NCBI GenBank assembly: GCA_963921795.1
Contig: OY997652.1
Coordinates: forward strand, 23,148,747-23,212,746
Length of the DNA: 64,000 nucleotides
DNA from: Nannobrachium achirus
Lineage: Eukaryota; Chordata; Actinopteri; Myctophiformes; Myctophidae
Reading direction: 5' to 3'
Made by a program: the position numbers and the translations under genes. The notes beneath the pieces were generated by a model that did not search any database, was not told the origin of the DNA, and saw only the letters and a program-made list of their open reading frames with translations. Shown one piece after another: positions 49,841 through 61,372 of the stretch. Numbering within the stretch: position 1 is the stretch's first letter; each line of letters starts with the position of its first letter.

Positions 49841-52119
49841 CTAGAATTGACAGAGTCAATTTTGACAAGTGTGCCTGCAGCTCGCTAAATGCGCGACTTT
49901 GTGCGGCGGTTTGGACTGTGAGACCGTCCGCCCAGTCGTCTGCGTTTCGTCGTGAGAGGGTCGGTCCCCGTGAAAAACGCGTTCTGGCATGAAACGGTTA
50001 CGTTTCGCGCGTTTGTGACGCCCCCTAGGGGTCGAAGTGGAAATGCTTTTGGGGATCCGTTGAGTATGCCACCCCCGACCTGTGGTTGAAATTCAGTGTC
50101 GACTCGACCTATTGTTTGTGATTTATGGCTATTGTTTGCGAAACGTGCCCCTCCCGCTAACTTTGGAAGCGCGTTACGAACGAACGGTACGGACTATCAA
50201 CATATCCTTTGACTATGTTTATTGCGTGGCTTCATAGATCATGTGTACCGGTTTTTAAGACATTTGAAGAAAATATGTAGGAAAAGGAGCAAAAAGTGTG
50301 TTTTGGAGAAAATTCAAGATGGCGGAAAATCTATCCATACGCAAATGGGCGTGGCCTATATGGGGAGATGCGTCTTGACCCAAGGAAGCCAGGGAAAAAA
50401 TAATTTTAATTTTTCGACCTACAGTTCAACAGTTACAGGCCAAAACGTAAACTGGGGTGTTATAGCGCCACCATGAGGCCAAATGACACTATTATTTTTT
50501 ATTTAATCCTTGAAATCATTTTGAACCTCCTCTCCAATTCTTGAAACTGTAGCCCCTATGGTTTGCGAGAGAAAAATACTTGAATGTGACTTTTGGCATT
50601 GTCCCATTATAAGTCGATGGGGAAAAATTAATTCACTAATAAATTAATATCAATTAAACTATAGAACCTTTCTCTTAGCAAGTTACTAGCACACCATTCC
50701 CGAGTAACCCGGTCGGTTTGACATATGGCGCGAGTGTGTTTGGACTGTGAGACCGTCTGCCGAGTCGTCTGCGTTTCGTCGTGAGAGGGTCGGTCCCCGT
50801 GAAAAACGCGTTCTGGCATGAAACGGTTACGTTTCGCGCGTTTGTGACGCCCCCTAGGGGTCGAAGTGGAAATGCTTTTGGGGATCCGTTGAGTATGCCA
50901 CCCCCGACCTGTGGTTGAAATTCAGTGTCGACTCGACCTATTGTTTGTGATTTATGGCTATCGTTTGCGAAACGTGCCCCTCCCGCTAACTTTGGAAGCG
51001 CGTTACGAACGAACGGTACGGACTATCGACATATCCTTTGACTATGTTTATCGCATGGCTTCATAGATCATGTGTACCGGTTATTAAGACATTTGAAGAA
51101 AATATGTAGGAAAAAATGCAAAAAGTGTGTTTTGGAGAAAATTCGAAATGGTGAAAAATCTTCCAATGTGCAAATTGGCGTGTCCTATATGGAGAGATGC
51201 GTCGTGACCCAAGGAATCCAGGGAAAAAAGAATTTTAATTCTCCAACCTATGGTTCAAGAGTTACGAGGCAAGTGGTCCGTTATAGCGCCACCATGTGGC
51301 CAATTGGAAATGCTTTTGGGGATCGTTGAGTATGCCACCCCCGACCTGTGGTTGAAATTCAGTGTTGACTGGACCTTTTGTTTGTGATTTATGGCTATTG
51401 TTTGCAAAACGGACCCCTCCCGCTAACTTTGGAAGCGCGTTACGAACGAACGTAATGGACTATCGCAATATCCCTTGAGTATGTTCATTGCATGGGTTCA
51501 TAGATCATGTGTACCGTTTTTTGTGCAATTTGAAGAAAATATGTTGGAAAAGGAACAAAAAGTGTGTTTTGGAGAAAATTCAAGATGGCGGAAAATCTAT
51601 CCTGGCGCAAATGGGCGTGGCCTATATCGGGAGATGCGTCTTGACCCAAGGAATCCAGGGAAAAAATAATTTTAATTTTCCGACCTACGGTTCAACAGTT
51701 ACAGGCCAAAACGTAAAGTGGGCTGTTATAGCGCCACCATGAGGCCAAATGACACTATTATTTTTTATTTAATCCTTGAAATCATTATGAACCTCCTCTC
51801 CAAGTGTTGAAACTGTAGGCCCTATGGTTTGCGAGAGAAAATTAATTGAATGTGAGTTTTTGCCATTCCCATTATAAGTCAATGGGGAGAAATTAATGCA
51901 CTAATAAATTAATATCAATTAAACTATAGAACCTTTCTCTTAGCAACTTACTAGCACACGATTCCCGAGTAACCCGGTCGGTTTGACATATGGCGCGAGT
52001 GTGTGGCGCAAAAACTGTGGTCTGTGAAACGTGTCAAACTTTGGGGAAAAGCATGGACATACATACATAAATATGAGCGATTGCAATAAGTTGCCAATGC
52101 TATGCATAGGCACACTTAA
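49841..52119 (-). mobile_element. B unit 9
   Basis: 2279 bp, longest B unit, three modules (near 50467, 51291 and 51735). At about 50741 a GCGCGAGTGTG tail joins directly to TTTGGACTGTGAGACCG from the 3' region, without the CTAG end, so this may be two units merged by deletion. Confidence 0.8.
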
Positions 52120-53578
52120 CTAGAATTGACAGAGTCAATTTTGACAAGTGTGCCTGCAGTGCGCGACCTTGTGCAGCGGTTTGGACGGTGAGACAATCCG
52201 CCAAGCCCGTGTTTCGTTGTGAGAGGGTCGGTCCCCGTGAAAAACGCGTTCTGGCACGAAACGGTTACGTTTCGCGCGTTTGTGACGCCCCCTATGGGTC
52301 GAAGTGGAAATGCTTTTGGGGAAACGTTGAGTATGCCACCCGCGACCTGTGGTTAAAATTCAGTGTTGACTTGACCTTTTGTTTGTGATTTATGGCTCTC
52401 GTTTGCGAAACGGGCCCCTCCCGCTAACTTTGGAAGGCCGTTACGAACGAACGGTATGGACTATCGAAATATCCTTTGACTATGTTTATTGCATGCCTTC
52501 ATAGATCATGTGTCCCGGTTTTTAAAACATTTGAAGAAAATATGTAGGAAAAGGAGCAAAAAGTGTGTTTTGGAAAAAATTCAAGATGGCGGAAAATCTA
52601 TCCCTACGCAAATGGGCGTGGCCTATATGGAGAGATGCGTCTTGACCCAAGGAATCCAGGGAAAAAATAATTGTAATTCTGTGACCTACGGTTCAAGAGT
52701 TACGAGGCAAGCGGTCCGTTATAGCGCCACCATGTGGCCAAGTGGAAATGCTTTTTGGGATTCGTTGAGTATGCCACCCCCGAACTGTGGTTGAAATTCA
52801 GTGTTGAATGGACCTTTTGTTTGTGATTTATGGCTATTGTTTGCAAAACGGGCCCCTCCCGCTAACTTTGGAAGCACGTTACGAATGAACGGTATAGACT
52901 ATCGAAATATCCTTTGACTATGTTTATCGCGTGGCTTCATAGATCACGTGTACCGGTTTTTAAGACATTTGAAGAAAATATGTAGGAAAAGGAGCAAAAA
53001 GTGTGTTTCGGAGAAAATTCAAGATGGCGGAAAATCTATCCTGGCGCAAATGGGCGTGGCCTATATGGGGAGATGCGTCTTGGCCCAAGGAATCCGGGGA
53101 AAAAATAAGTTTAATTTTCCGACCTACGGTTCAACAGTTACAGGCCAAAACGTACACTGGGCTGTTATAGCGCCACCATGAGGCCAAATGACGCTATTAT
53201 TTTTTATTTATTCCTTGTAATCATTATGAACCTCCTCTCTGAGTCTTGAAACTGTAGCCCCTATGGTTTGCGAGAGAAAAATTATTGAATGCGATTCCCA
53301 TTATAAGTCAATGGGGACAGGTAAGGGTTAATTAATTTCTTAATAAATTCATATCAATTAAACTATAGAACCTTTCTCTTAGCAAGTTGATAGCACACGA
53401 TTCCCGCGTAAGCCGGTCGATTTGACATATGGCGCGAGTGTGTGGTGCAAAAACTGTGGGAGGAGTAGCGTGCCAAACTTTGGGGAAATACATGTGTGTG
53501 TGTGTGTGTGTGTCCATGTCTGGCTTAAGTATGAGTGATAACAATAAGTCTGCCCATGCTATGCATAGGCACACTTAA
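52120..53578 (-). mobile_element. B unit 10
   Basis: 1459 bp, two modules. The 5' region carries a TG run (53489-53512) between the body and the hairpin. Confidence 0.82.
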
Positions 53579-55028
53579 CTAGAATTGACAGAGTCAATTT
53601 TGACAAGTGTGCCTGCAGTGCGCGACCTTGTGCAGCGGTTTGGACGGTGAGACAATCCGCCAAGTCAAGGTACAGTACACTACGGCACAGTAAGGTACAG
53701 CACAGAACAGTACAGAAGATACAGTACACTACAATACAGTAAGGTACTGTACACTACAGCACAGTAAGGTACGGTACAGTACAGTACAGTACAGTACAGA
53801 AGATACAGTACAATTGTCAATACAGTAAGGTACGGTACAGTGCAATACAGTGCAGGTACGGTACAGTACAATACAGTGCAGTAAAGTACAGCACAGTAAG
53901 GTTAAGTACAGTACAGTGCAGTAAGGTACAGCACAGTAAGGTATAGCACAGTACAATAACATACAGTACAGTACAGTACAGTAAAGTACAGTACAGCACA
54001 CTACAGTAAGGAAGCAAGCAGTTCAAACTGTGAGACCATCCTCCGAGTCGTCTGTGTTTCGTTGTGAGAGGGTCGGTCCCCGTGAAAAACGCGTTCTGGC
54101 ACGAAGCGGTTACGTTTCTCGCGTTTGTGACGCCCCCTAGGGGTCGAAGTGGAAATGCTTTTGGGCATTCGTTGAGTATGCCACCCCCAACCTGTGGTTG
54201 AAATTCAGTGTTGACTCGACCTATTGTTTGTGATTTATGGCTTTTGTTTGCGAAACGGGCCCCTCCCGCTAACTTTGGAAGCGCGTTACGAACGAAGGGT
54301 ATTGACTATCAAAATATCCTTTGACTATGTTTATCGCGTGGCTTCATAGATCACGTGTACCGGTTTTTAAGACATTTGAAGAAAATATGTAGGAAAAGGA
54401 GCAAAAAGTGTGTTTCGGAGAAAATTCAAGATGGCGGAAAATCTATCCTGGCGCAAATGGGCGTGGCCTATATGGGGAGATGCGTCTTGGCCCAAGGAAT
54501 CCGGGGAAAAAATAAGTTTAAGTTTCCGACCTACGGTTCAACAGTTACAGGCCAAAACGTACACTGGGCTGTTATAGCGCCACCATGAGGTCAAATGACG
54601 CTATTATTTTTTATTTATTCCTTGTAATCATTATGAACCTCCTCTCCGAGTCTTGAAACTGTAGCCCCTATGGTTTGCGAGAGAAAAATAATTGAATGCG
54701 ATTCCCATTATAACTCAATGGGGACAGGTAAGGGTTAATTAATTCACTAATAAATTCATATCAATTAAACTATAGAACCTTTCTCTTAGCAAGTTGATAG
54801 CACACGATTCCCGCGTAAGCCCATCGATTTGACATATGGCGCGAGTGTGTGGTGCAAAAACTGTGGGAGGAGTAGCGTGCCAAACTTTGGGGAAATACAT
54901 GTGTGTGTGTCTGGCTTAAGTATGAGTGATAACAATAAGTCTGCCCATGCTATGCATAGGCACACTTAATAAATAAATATGAGCGAGAACAATAAGTGTC
55001 CCATGCTATGCATAGGCACACTTAATAA
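53579..55028 (-). mobile_element. B unit 11
   Basis: 1450 bp, one module. Interrupted by a pentanucleotide repeat tract at about 53666-54010. The 5' end has two stacked hairpins and finishes in TTATT next to the CTAG of the returning A array. Confidence 0.82.
53666..54010 (-). repeat. (ACAGT)n-type pentanucleotide tract
   Basis: About 345 bp of ACAGT / GGTAC / GCACAGTAA variants, starting at CCGCCAAGTCAAGGTACAG and ending at AAGGAAGCAAGCAG. It lies within the 3' region of B unit 11, where other units read CCGCCGAGTCGTCCGCG. It is not present in any other unit. Confidence 0.88.
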
Positions 55029-56612
55029 CTAGAAAAATATTGTTCCTTCGAAACAATAGTGGGCTCGCTTCAAGCCGGAAAACAATGGCTATAAAAGCAC
55101 AAAATGTCAAGATCGCAGGCAGTGCTCTCTTTGACGTTACTGACGTCAAAGATTGGTCCATTTTGTTCCAAAAATGTGTTGTGCAAAAGTTGACCCGCTG
55201 GTGGCGCTATAACAGGCCAATGTGAGAAGGTTGGTATCTGTTCCTTGACCTATTGGGAATGTGCTTGCAAGATTTCACGCACATCCCAGGCTGTGTTCAT
55301 GATTTGAGGTGTTTTTGGCTTTGGACACTTTATCGCTGCTTGCAGCTATATTTATTATTATTATTTTATAATTTTTTTGTGTGCACTTCATAGGCATGTT
55401 AGATAAAGGTCCTTAGATTGCGTGTAGAATGTTTCATGCAAATTGCAAAAAAAAATCCTAGAATAAAAACGGGTTTAAGCGTTTTACAAACTGCTCAAAA
55501 TTATATAGCGCCCCCCTTTGGCCATTTGGGGTAAGATTGGTTTCAGTGATATTTGAACTAACCCTCTACACTATTTTGTCATGAAAATGTGACTTTGCAT
55601 GTATGTTTTAGAGGCAGAAGAATAATTTGCATAAAAATGCAATATTGTTTGAATTATTTAAAAAAGCATGTTTCAATGTTAAAGAAATCCGATCTGACAG
55701 ATCTTAAGATATCGGTCCAAAGTTCACGTAAAAAAAGTTTTGTGCACGTGACGCGAAAATTCCAGAATAAAAGCGGGTTTACGCGTTTTACAAACTGCTC
55801 AAAATGGCGGAAAATCAAATGGCGGAGCTTACTTAACAACGACACAGATGTCTTCCGCTTGAGTCAAAGCACGCGTGTAACAAGTTGCATGTCTTCGAAC
55901 GAAACGAGTCATGACTTATGCCCGTTTGAAGTTTGAATTTTCAGACGCTTCGTATAGCGCCCCCCTTTGGCCGATTGGAATAAAATTGGTTTCAGTGATA
56001 CTTTGACTAACCCTCCACATCTTTGCCAAATGCCATGAACGTGTAACTTTGCATGTATGATTTAGAGGCCGAAGAATAATTTGCATAAAACCGCAATATA
56101 TATTGAATTATTAAAAAATCATTATTTAACGTACAAACTTCTCACCACATAGCCTGTGTAGATATAGGTTCAAAGTTCATGTGAAAAAAGTTTTGTGCAC
56201 TTGACGCGAAAATCCCAGGAGGAGATAGATTTTTACTGTTTTTCATATAATTCCGAATTGTGGGAGACCTAAAGGTCAGAGGTCAAAAGTTAGAGGGTAA
56301 AAGTTGTTCGGCATGAGGAGACGCATAAGTGTATACAGGTTTCATGGCTGTATGTATAACACAGCATGAGCTATACCTGTTCAAAGATCGCACTTTCGAA
56401 GGCTTCCTACAGCGCCACCATTTGGCCGATTGCTATAAAAAATAATAGCACACTTCGCCACTGTAAACTGAACACATTGATGTTTTTATTTTCATTTTCT
56501 CACTAAGTATGTAGGAGTAGAAAGGAACCGAAAATCCCGTCTACTTACTAGATAAATAAATAAATAATGACAATATCTAAAGTGTGCTCGCCAGGTACTG
56601 GCGAGCCCACAA
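55029..56612 (-). mobile_element. A unit 19
   Basis: 1584 bp. Contains a foreign-looking patch at about 56118-56170 (CGTACAAACTTCTCACCACA) replacing the usual TTTCACTTTAAAAGAAATCC segment. Class I 5' end with a variant hairpin tip (CCAG-GTA-CTGG). Confidence 0.82.
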
Positions 56613-58249
56613 CTAGAAAAATATTGTTCCTTCGAAACAATTGTGGGCTCGCTTCAAGCCGGAAAACAATGGCTATAAAAGCACAAAATGTCAAGATCGC
56701 AGGCAGTGCTCTCTTTGACGTTACTGACGTCAAAGATTGGTCCATTTTGTTCCAAAAATGTGTTGTGCAAAAGTTGACCCGCTGGTGGCGCTATAACAGG
56801 CCAATGTGAGAAGGTTGGTATCTGTTCCTTGACCTATTGGGAATGTGCTTGCAAGATTTCACGCACATCCCAGGCTGTGTTCATGATTTGAGGTGTTTTT
56901 GGCTTTGGACACTTTATCGCTGCTTGCAGCTATATTTATTATTATTATTTTATAATTTTTTTGTGTGCACTTCATAGGCATGTTAGATAAAGGTCCTTAG
57001 ATTGCGTGTAGAATGTTTCATGCAAATTGCAAAAAAAATCCTAGAATAAAAACGGGTTTAAGCGTTTTACAAACTGCTCAAAATTATATAGCGCCCCCCT
57101 TTGGCCATTTGGGGTAAGATTGGTTTCAGTGATATTTGAACTAACCCTCTACACTATTTTGTCATGAAAATGTGACTTTGCTTGTATGTTTTAGAGGCAG
57201 AAGAATAATTTGCATAAAAATGCAATATTGTTTGAATTATTTAAAAAAGCATGTTTCAATGTTAAAGAAATCCGATCTGACAGATCTTTAGATATCGGTC
57301 CAAAGTTCACGTAAAAAAAGTTTTGTGCACGTGACGCGAAAATTCCAGAATAAAAGCGGGTTTACGCGTTTTACAAACTGCTCAAAGTGGCGGAAAATCG
57401 AAGGGCGGAGCTTACTTAACAACGACACAGATGTCTTCCGCTTGAGTCAAAGCACGCGTGTAACAAGTTGCATGTCTTCAAACGAAACGAGTCATGACTT
57501 ATGCCCGTTTGAAGTTTGAATTTTCAGACGCTTCGTATAGCGCCCCCCTTTGGCCGATTGGAATAAAATTGGTTTCAGTGATACCTTGACTAACCCTCTA
57601 CATCTTTGCCAAATGCCATGAACGTGTAACTTTGCATGTATGATTTAGAGGCAGAAGAATAATTTGCATAAAACTGCAATATTTATTGAATTATTAAAAA
57701 ATTATATTTCACTTTAAAAGAAATCCGCCGAGATTAGTTTGACCGTATTGGTCCAAAGTTCATGTGAAAAAAGTTTTGTGCGCGTATCGAAAAAAACCCA
57801 GGAGGAGATAGATTTTTACTGTTTTTCATATAATTCCGAATTGTGGGAGATCTAAAGGTCAGAGGTCAAAAGTCAGAGGCTAAAAGTTGTTCGGCATGAG
57901 GAGACGCATACGTGTATACAGGTTTCATGCCTGTACCTCAAACACAGCATGAGCTATACCTGTTCAAAGTTCGCACTTTCGAAGGCTTCCTACAGCGCCA
58001 CCATTTGGCCGATTGCTGTAAAAAGTAATAGCACACTTCGCCACTGTAAACTGAACACATTGATGTTTTTATTTTCATTTTCTCACTAAGTATGTAGGAG
58101 TAGAAAGGAACCGAAGTTTTTTGATACTTGATATGCCTGCCTGATAGATAAATAAATAAATAATGACAATATCTAAAGTGTGCTCGCCTTATAGGCGAGC
58201 CCACAATGACAATATCTAAAGTGTGCTCGCCTTATAGGCGAGCCCACAA
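56613..58249 (-). mobile_element. A unit 20
   Basis: 1637 bp, longest A unit. The class I 5' hairpin module is present twice (58162-58249). The body is close to units 5 and 17. Confidence 0.82.
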
Positions 58250-59784
58250 CTAGAAAAATATTGTTCCTTCGAAACAATTGTGGGCTCGCTTCAAGCCAGA
58301 AAACAATGGCTATAAAAGCACAAAATGTCAAGATCGCAGGCAGTGCTCTCTTTGACGTTACTGACGTCAAAGATTGGTCCATTTTGTTCCAAAAATGTGT
58401 TGTGCAAAAGTTGACCCGCTGGTGGCGCTATAACAGGCCAATGTGAGAAGGTTGGTATCTGTTCCTTGACCTATTGGGAATGTGCTTGCAAGATTTCACG
58501 CACATCCCAGGCTGTGTTCATGATTTGAGGTGTTTTTGGCTTTGGACACTTTATCGCTGCTTGCAGCTATATTCATTATTATTATTTTTTTGTGTGTGTG
58601 CACTTCATAGGCATATTAGATAAAGGTCCTTAGATTGTGTGTAGAATGTTTCATGCAAATTGCAAAAAAAAAAATCCTAACGGGTTTAAGCGTTTCACAA
58701 ACTGCTCAAAATGATATAGCGCCCCCCTTTGGCCAATTGGGGTAAGATTGGTTTTAGTGATATTTGGACTAACACTCTACATCTTTGCCAAATGCCATGA
58801 ACATGTTACTTTGCATGTATGATTTAGAGGCAGAAGAATAATTTGCATAAAACTGCAATATTCATTGAATTTATTTTAAAAAGCATGTTTAAATTTTAAA
58901 GAAATCCGATCCGACAGATCTTTAGATATCGGTCCAAAGTTCAAGTAAAAAAAGTTTTGTGCACGTGGAGCGAAAATTCCAGAATAAAAGCGGGTTTACG
59001 CGTTTTACAAACTGCTCAAAATGGCGGAAAATCAAAGGGCGGAGCTTACTTAAAAACAACACAGATGTCTTCCGCTTGAGTCAAAGCACACGTGTAACAA
59101 GTTGCATGTCTTCAAACGAAACGAGTCATGACTTATGCCCGTTTGAAGTTTGAATTTTCAAACGCTTCGTATAGCGCCCCCCTTTGGCCGATTGGAATAA
59201 AATTGGTTTCAGTGATACTTTGACTAACCCTCCACATCTTTGCCAAATGCCATGAACGTGTGACTTTGCATGTATGATTTAGAGGCCGAAGAATAATTTG
59301 CATAAAACCGCAATATTGATTGAATTATTAAAAAATTATATTTCACTTTAAAAAAAATCTGGTTGATCAATCTGACCGTATTGGTCCAAAGTTCATGTGA
59401 AAAAAGTTTTGTGCACTTGACGCGAAAATCCCAGGAGGAGATAGCTTTTTACTGTTTTTCATATAATTCCGAATTGTGGGAGACCTAAAGGTCAGAGGTC
59501 AAAAGTTAGAGGGTAAAAGTTGTTCGGCATGAGGAGACGCATAAGTGTATACAGGTTTCATGGCTGTATGTATAACACAGCATGAGCTATACCTGTTCAA
59601 AGATCGCACTTTCGAAGGCTTCCTACAGCGCCACCATTTGGCCGATTGCTGTATAAAGTAATAGCACACGTCGCCACTGTAAGCTGAACACATTGATGTT
59701 TTTATTTTCATTTTCTCACTAAGTATGTAGGAGTAGAAAGGAACCGAAAATCCCGTCTACTTACTAGATAAATAAATAAATAAA
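58250..59784 (-). mobile_element. A unit 21
   Basis: 1535 bp. Class III end: GTCTACTTACTAG then a TAAA tract to the next CTAG, no hairpin. Confidence 0.82.
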
Positions 59785-61372
59785 CTAGAAAAATATTGTT
59801 CCTTCGAAACAATTGTGGGCTCGCTTCAAGCCAGAAAACAATGGCTATAAAAGTACAAAATGTCAAGATTGCAGGCAGTGCTCTCTTTGACGTTACTGAC
59901 GTCAAAGATTGGTCCATTTTGTTCCAAAGATGTGTTGCGCAAAAGTTGACCCGCTGGTGGCGCTATAACAGGCCAATGTGAGAAGGGTGGTATCTGTTCC
60001 TTGACCTATTGGGAATGTGCTTGCAAGATTTCACGCACATTGCAGGCTGTGTTCATGATTTGAGGTGTTTTTGGCTTTGGCCACTTTATCGCTGCTTGCA
60101 GCTATATTCATTATTATTTTATTTTTTGTGTGTGTGTGCACTTCATAGGCATATTAGATAAAGGTCCTTAGATTGTGTGTAGAATGTTTCATGCAAATTG
60201 CAAAAAGAAATCCTAACGGGTTTAAGCGTTTCACAAACTGCTCAAAATGATATAGCGCCCCCCTTTGGCCAATTGGGGTAAGATTGGTTTTAGTGATATT
60301 TGGACTAACACTCTACATATTTGCCAAATGCCATGAACATGTTACTTTGCATGTATGATTTAGAGGCAGAAGAATAATTTGCATAAAACTGCAATATTCA
60401 TTGAATTTATTTAAAAAAGCATGTTTCAATTTTAAAGAAATCCGATCTGACAGATCTTTAGATATCGGTCCAAAGTTCACGTAAAAAAAGTTTTGTGCAC
60501 GTGGAGCGAAAATTCCAGAATAAAAGCGGGTTTACGCGTTTTACAAACTGCTCAAAATGGCGGAAAATTGAAGGGCGGAGCTTACTTAACAACGACACAG
60601 ATGTCTTCCGCTCGAGTCAAAGCACGCGTGTAAGCAAGTTGCATGTCTTAAAACGAAACGAGTCATGACTTATGCCCGTTTGAAGTTTGAATTTTCAAAC
60701 GCTTCGTATAGCGCCCCCCTTTGGCCGATTGGACTAAAATTGGTTTCAGTAATACTTTGACTAACCCTCTACATCTTTGCCAAATGCCATGAACGTGTAA
60801 CTTTGCATGTATGATTTAGAGGGCGAAGAATAATTTGCATAAAACCGCAATATTGATTGAATTATTAAAAAATTATATTTCACTTTAAAAGAAATCTGGT
60901 TGATCAATCTGACCGTATTGGTCCAAAGTTCATGTGAAAAAAGTTTCGTGCGCGTAACGAAAAAAACCCAGGAGGAGATAGATTTTTACTGTTTTTCATA
61001 TAATTCCAAATTGTGGGAGATCTAAAGGTCAAAGGTCAAAAGTCAGAGCGTAAAAGTTGTTCGGCATGAGGAGACGCATACGTGTATACAGGTTTCATGG
61101 CTTTACCTCAAACACAGCATGAGCTATACCTGTTCAAAGTTCGCACTTTCGAAGGCTTCCTACAGCGCCACCATTTGGCCGATTGCTGTAAAAAGTAATA
61201 GCACACGTCGCCACAGTAAGCTGAACACATTGATGTTTTTATTTTCATTTTCTCACTAAGTATGTAGGAGTAGAAAGGAACCGAAGTTTTTTGATACTTG
61301 CACTGACTGCCTGCCTAGTATAGAAATAATGACAATATCTAAAGTGTGCTCGCCTTATAGGCGAGCCCACAA
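59785..61372 (-). mobile_element. A unit 22
   Basis: 1588 bp, complete class I end. Closest relative of unit 18, and the intact version of the site where array B starts. Confidence 0.82.

Larger units (their letters stand above)
38203..55028 (-). mobile_element. Array B (11 units)
   Basis: Unit lengths are 1007-2279 bp, set mainly by one to three internal core modules. On the minus strand the complete 5' end is TTAAGTGTGCC with a TGCATAGCATGGGCA hairpin and TTTA repeats. The 3' end is GGCACACTTG, hairpin ATTGACTCTGTCAAT, TCTAG. The core holds GCGCCACCAT(G/T)(A/T)GGCC and ATGGCGGAAAATCTA, recognisably related to A's core. Confidence 0.86.

Noticed and set aside
53680-54026. Tyr/Leu/Cys-rich ORFs on the minus strand
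   Set aside because: Translation of the ACAGT-type pentanucleotide tract, open only because the repeat lacks stops.
38605-54588. Recurring 77-84 codon ORFs in B units (beginning MYRFLRHLKK)
   Set aside because: Same reasoning as for A: they coincide with the conserved core module, have no start context, and vary with module structure. Best read as non-coding repeat.
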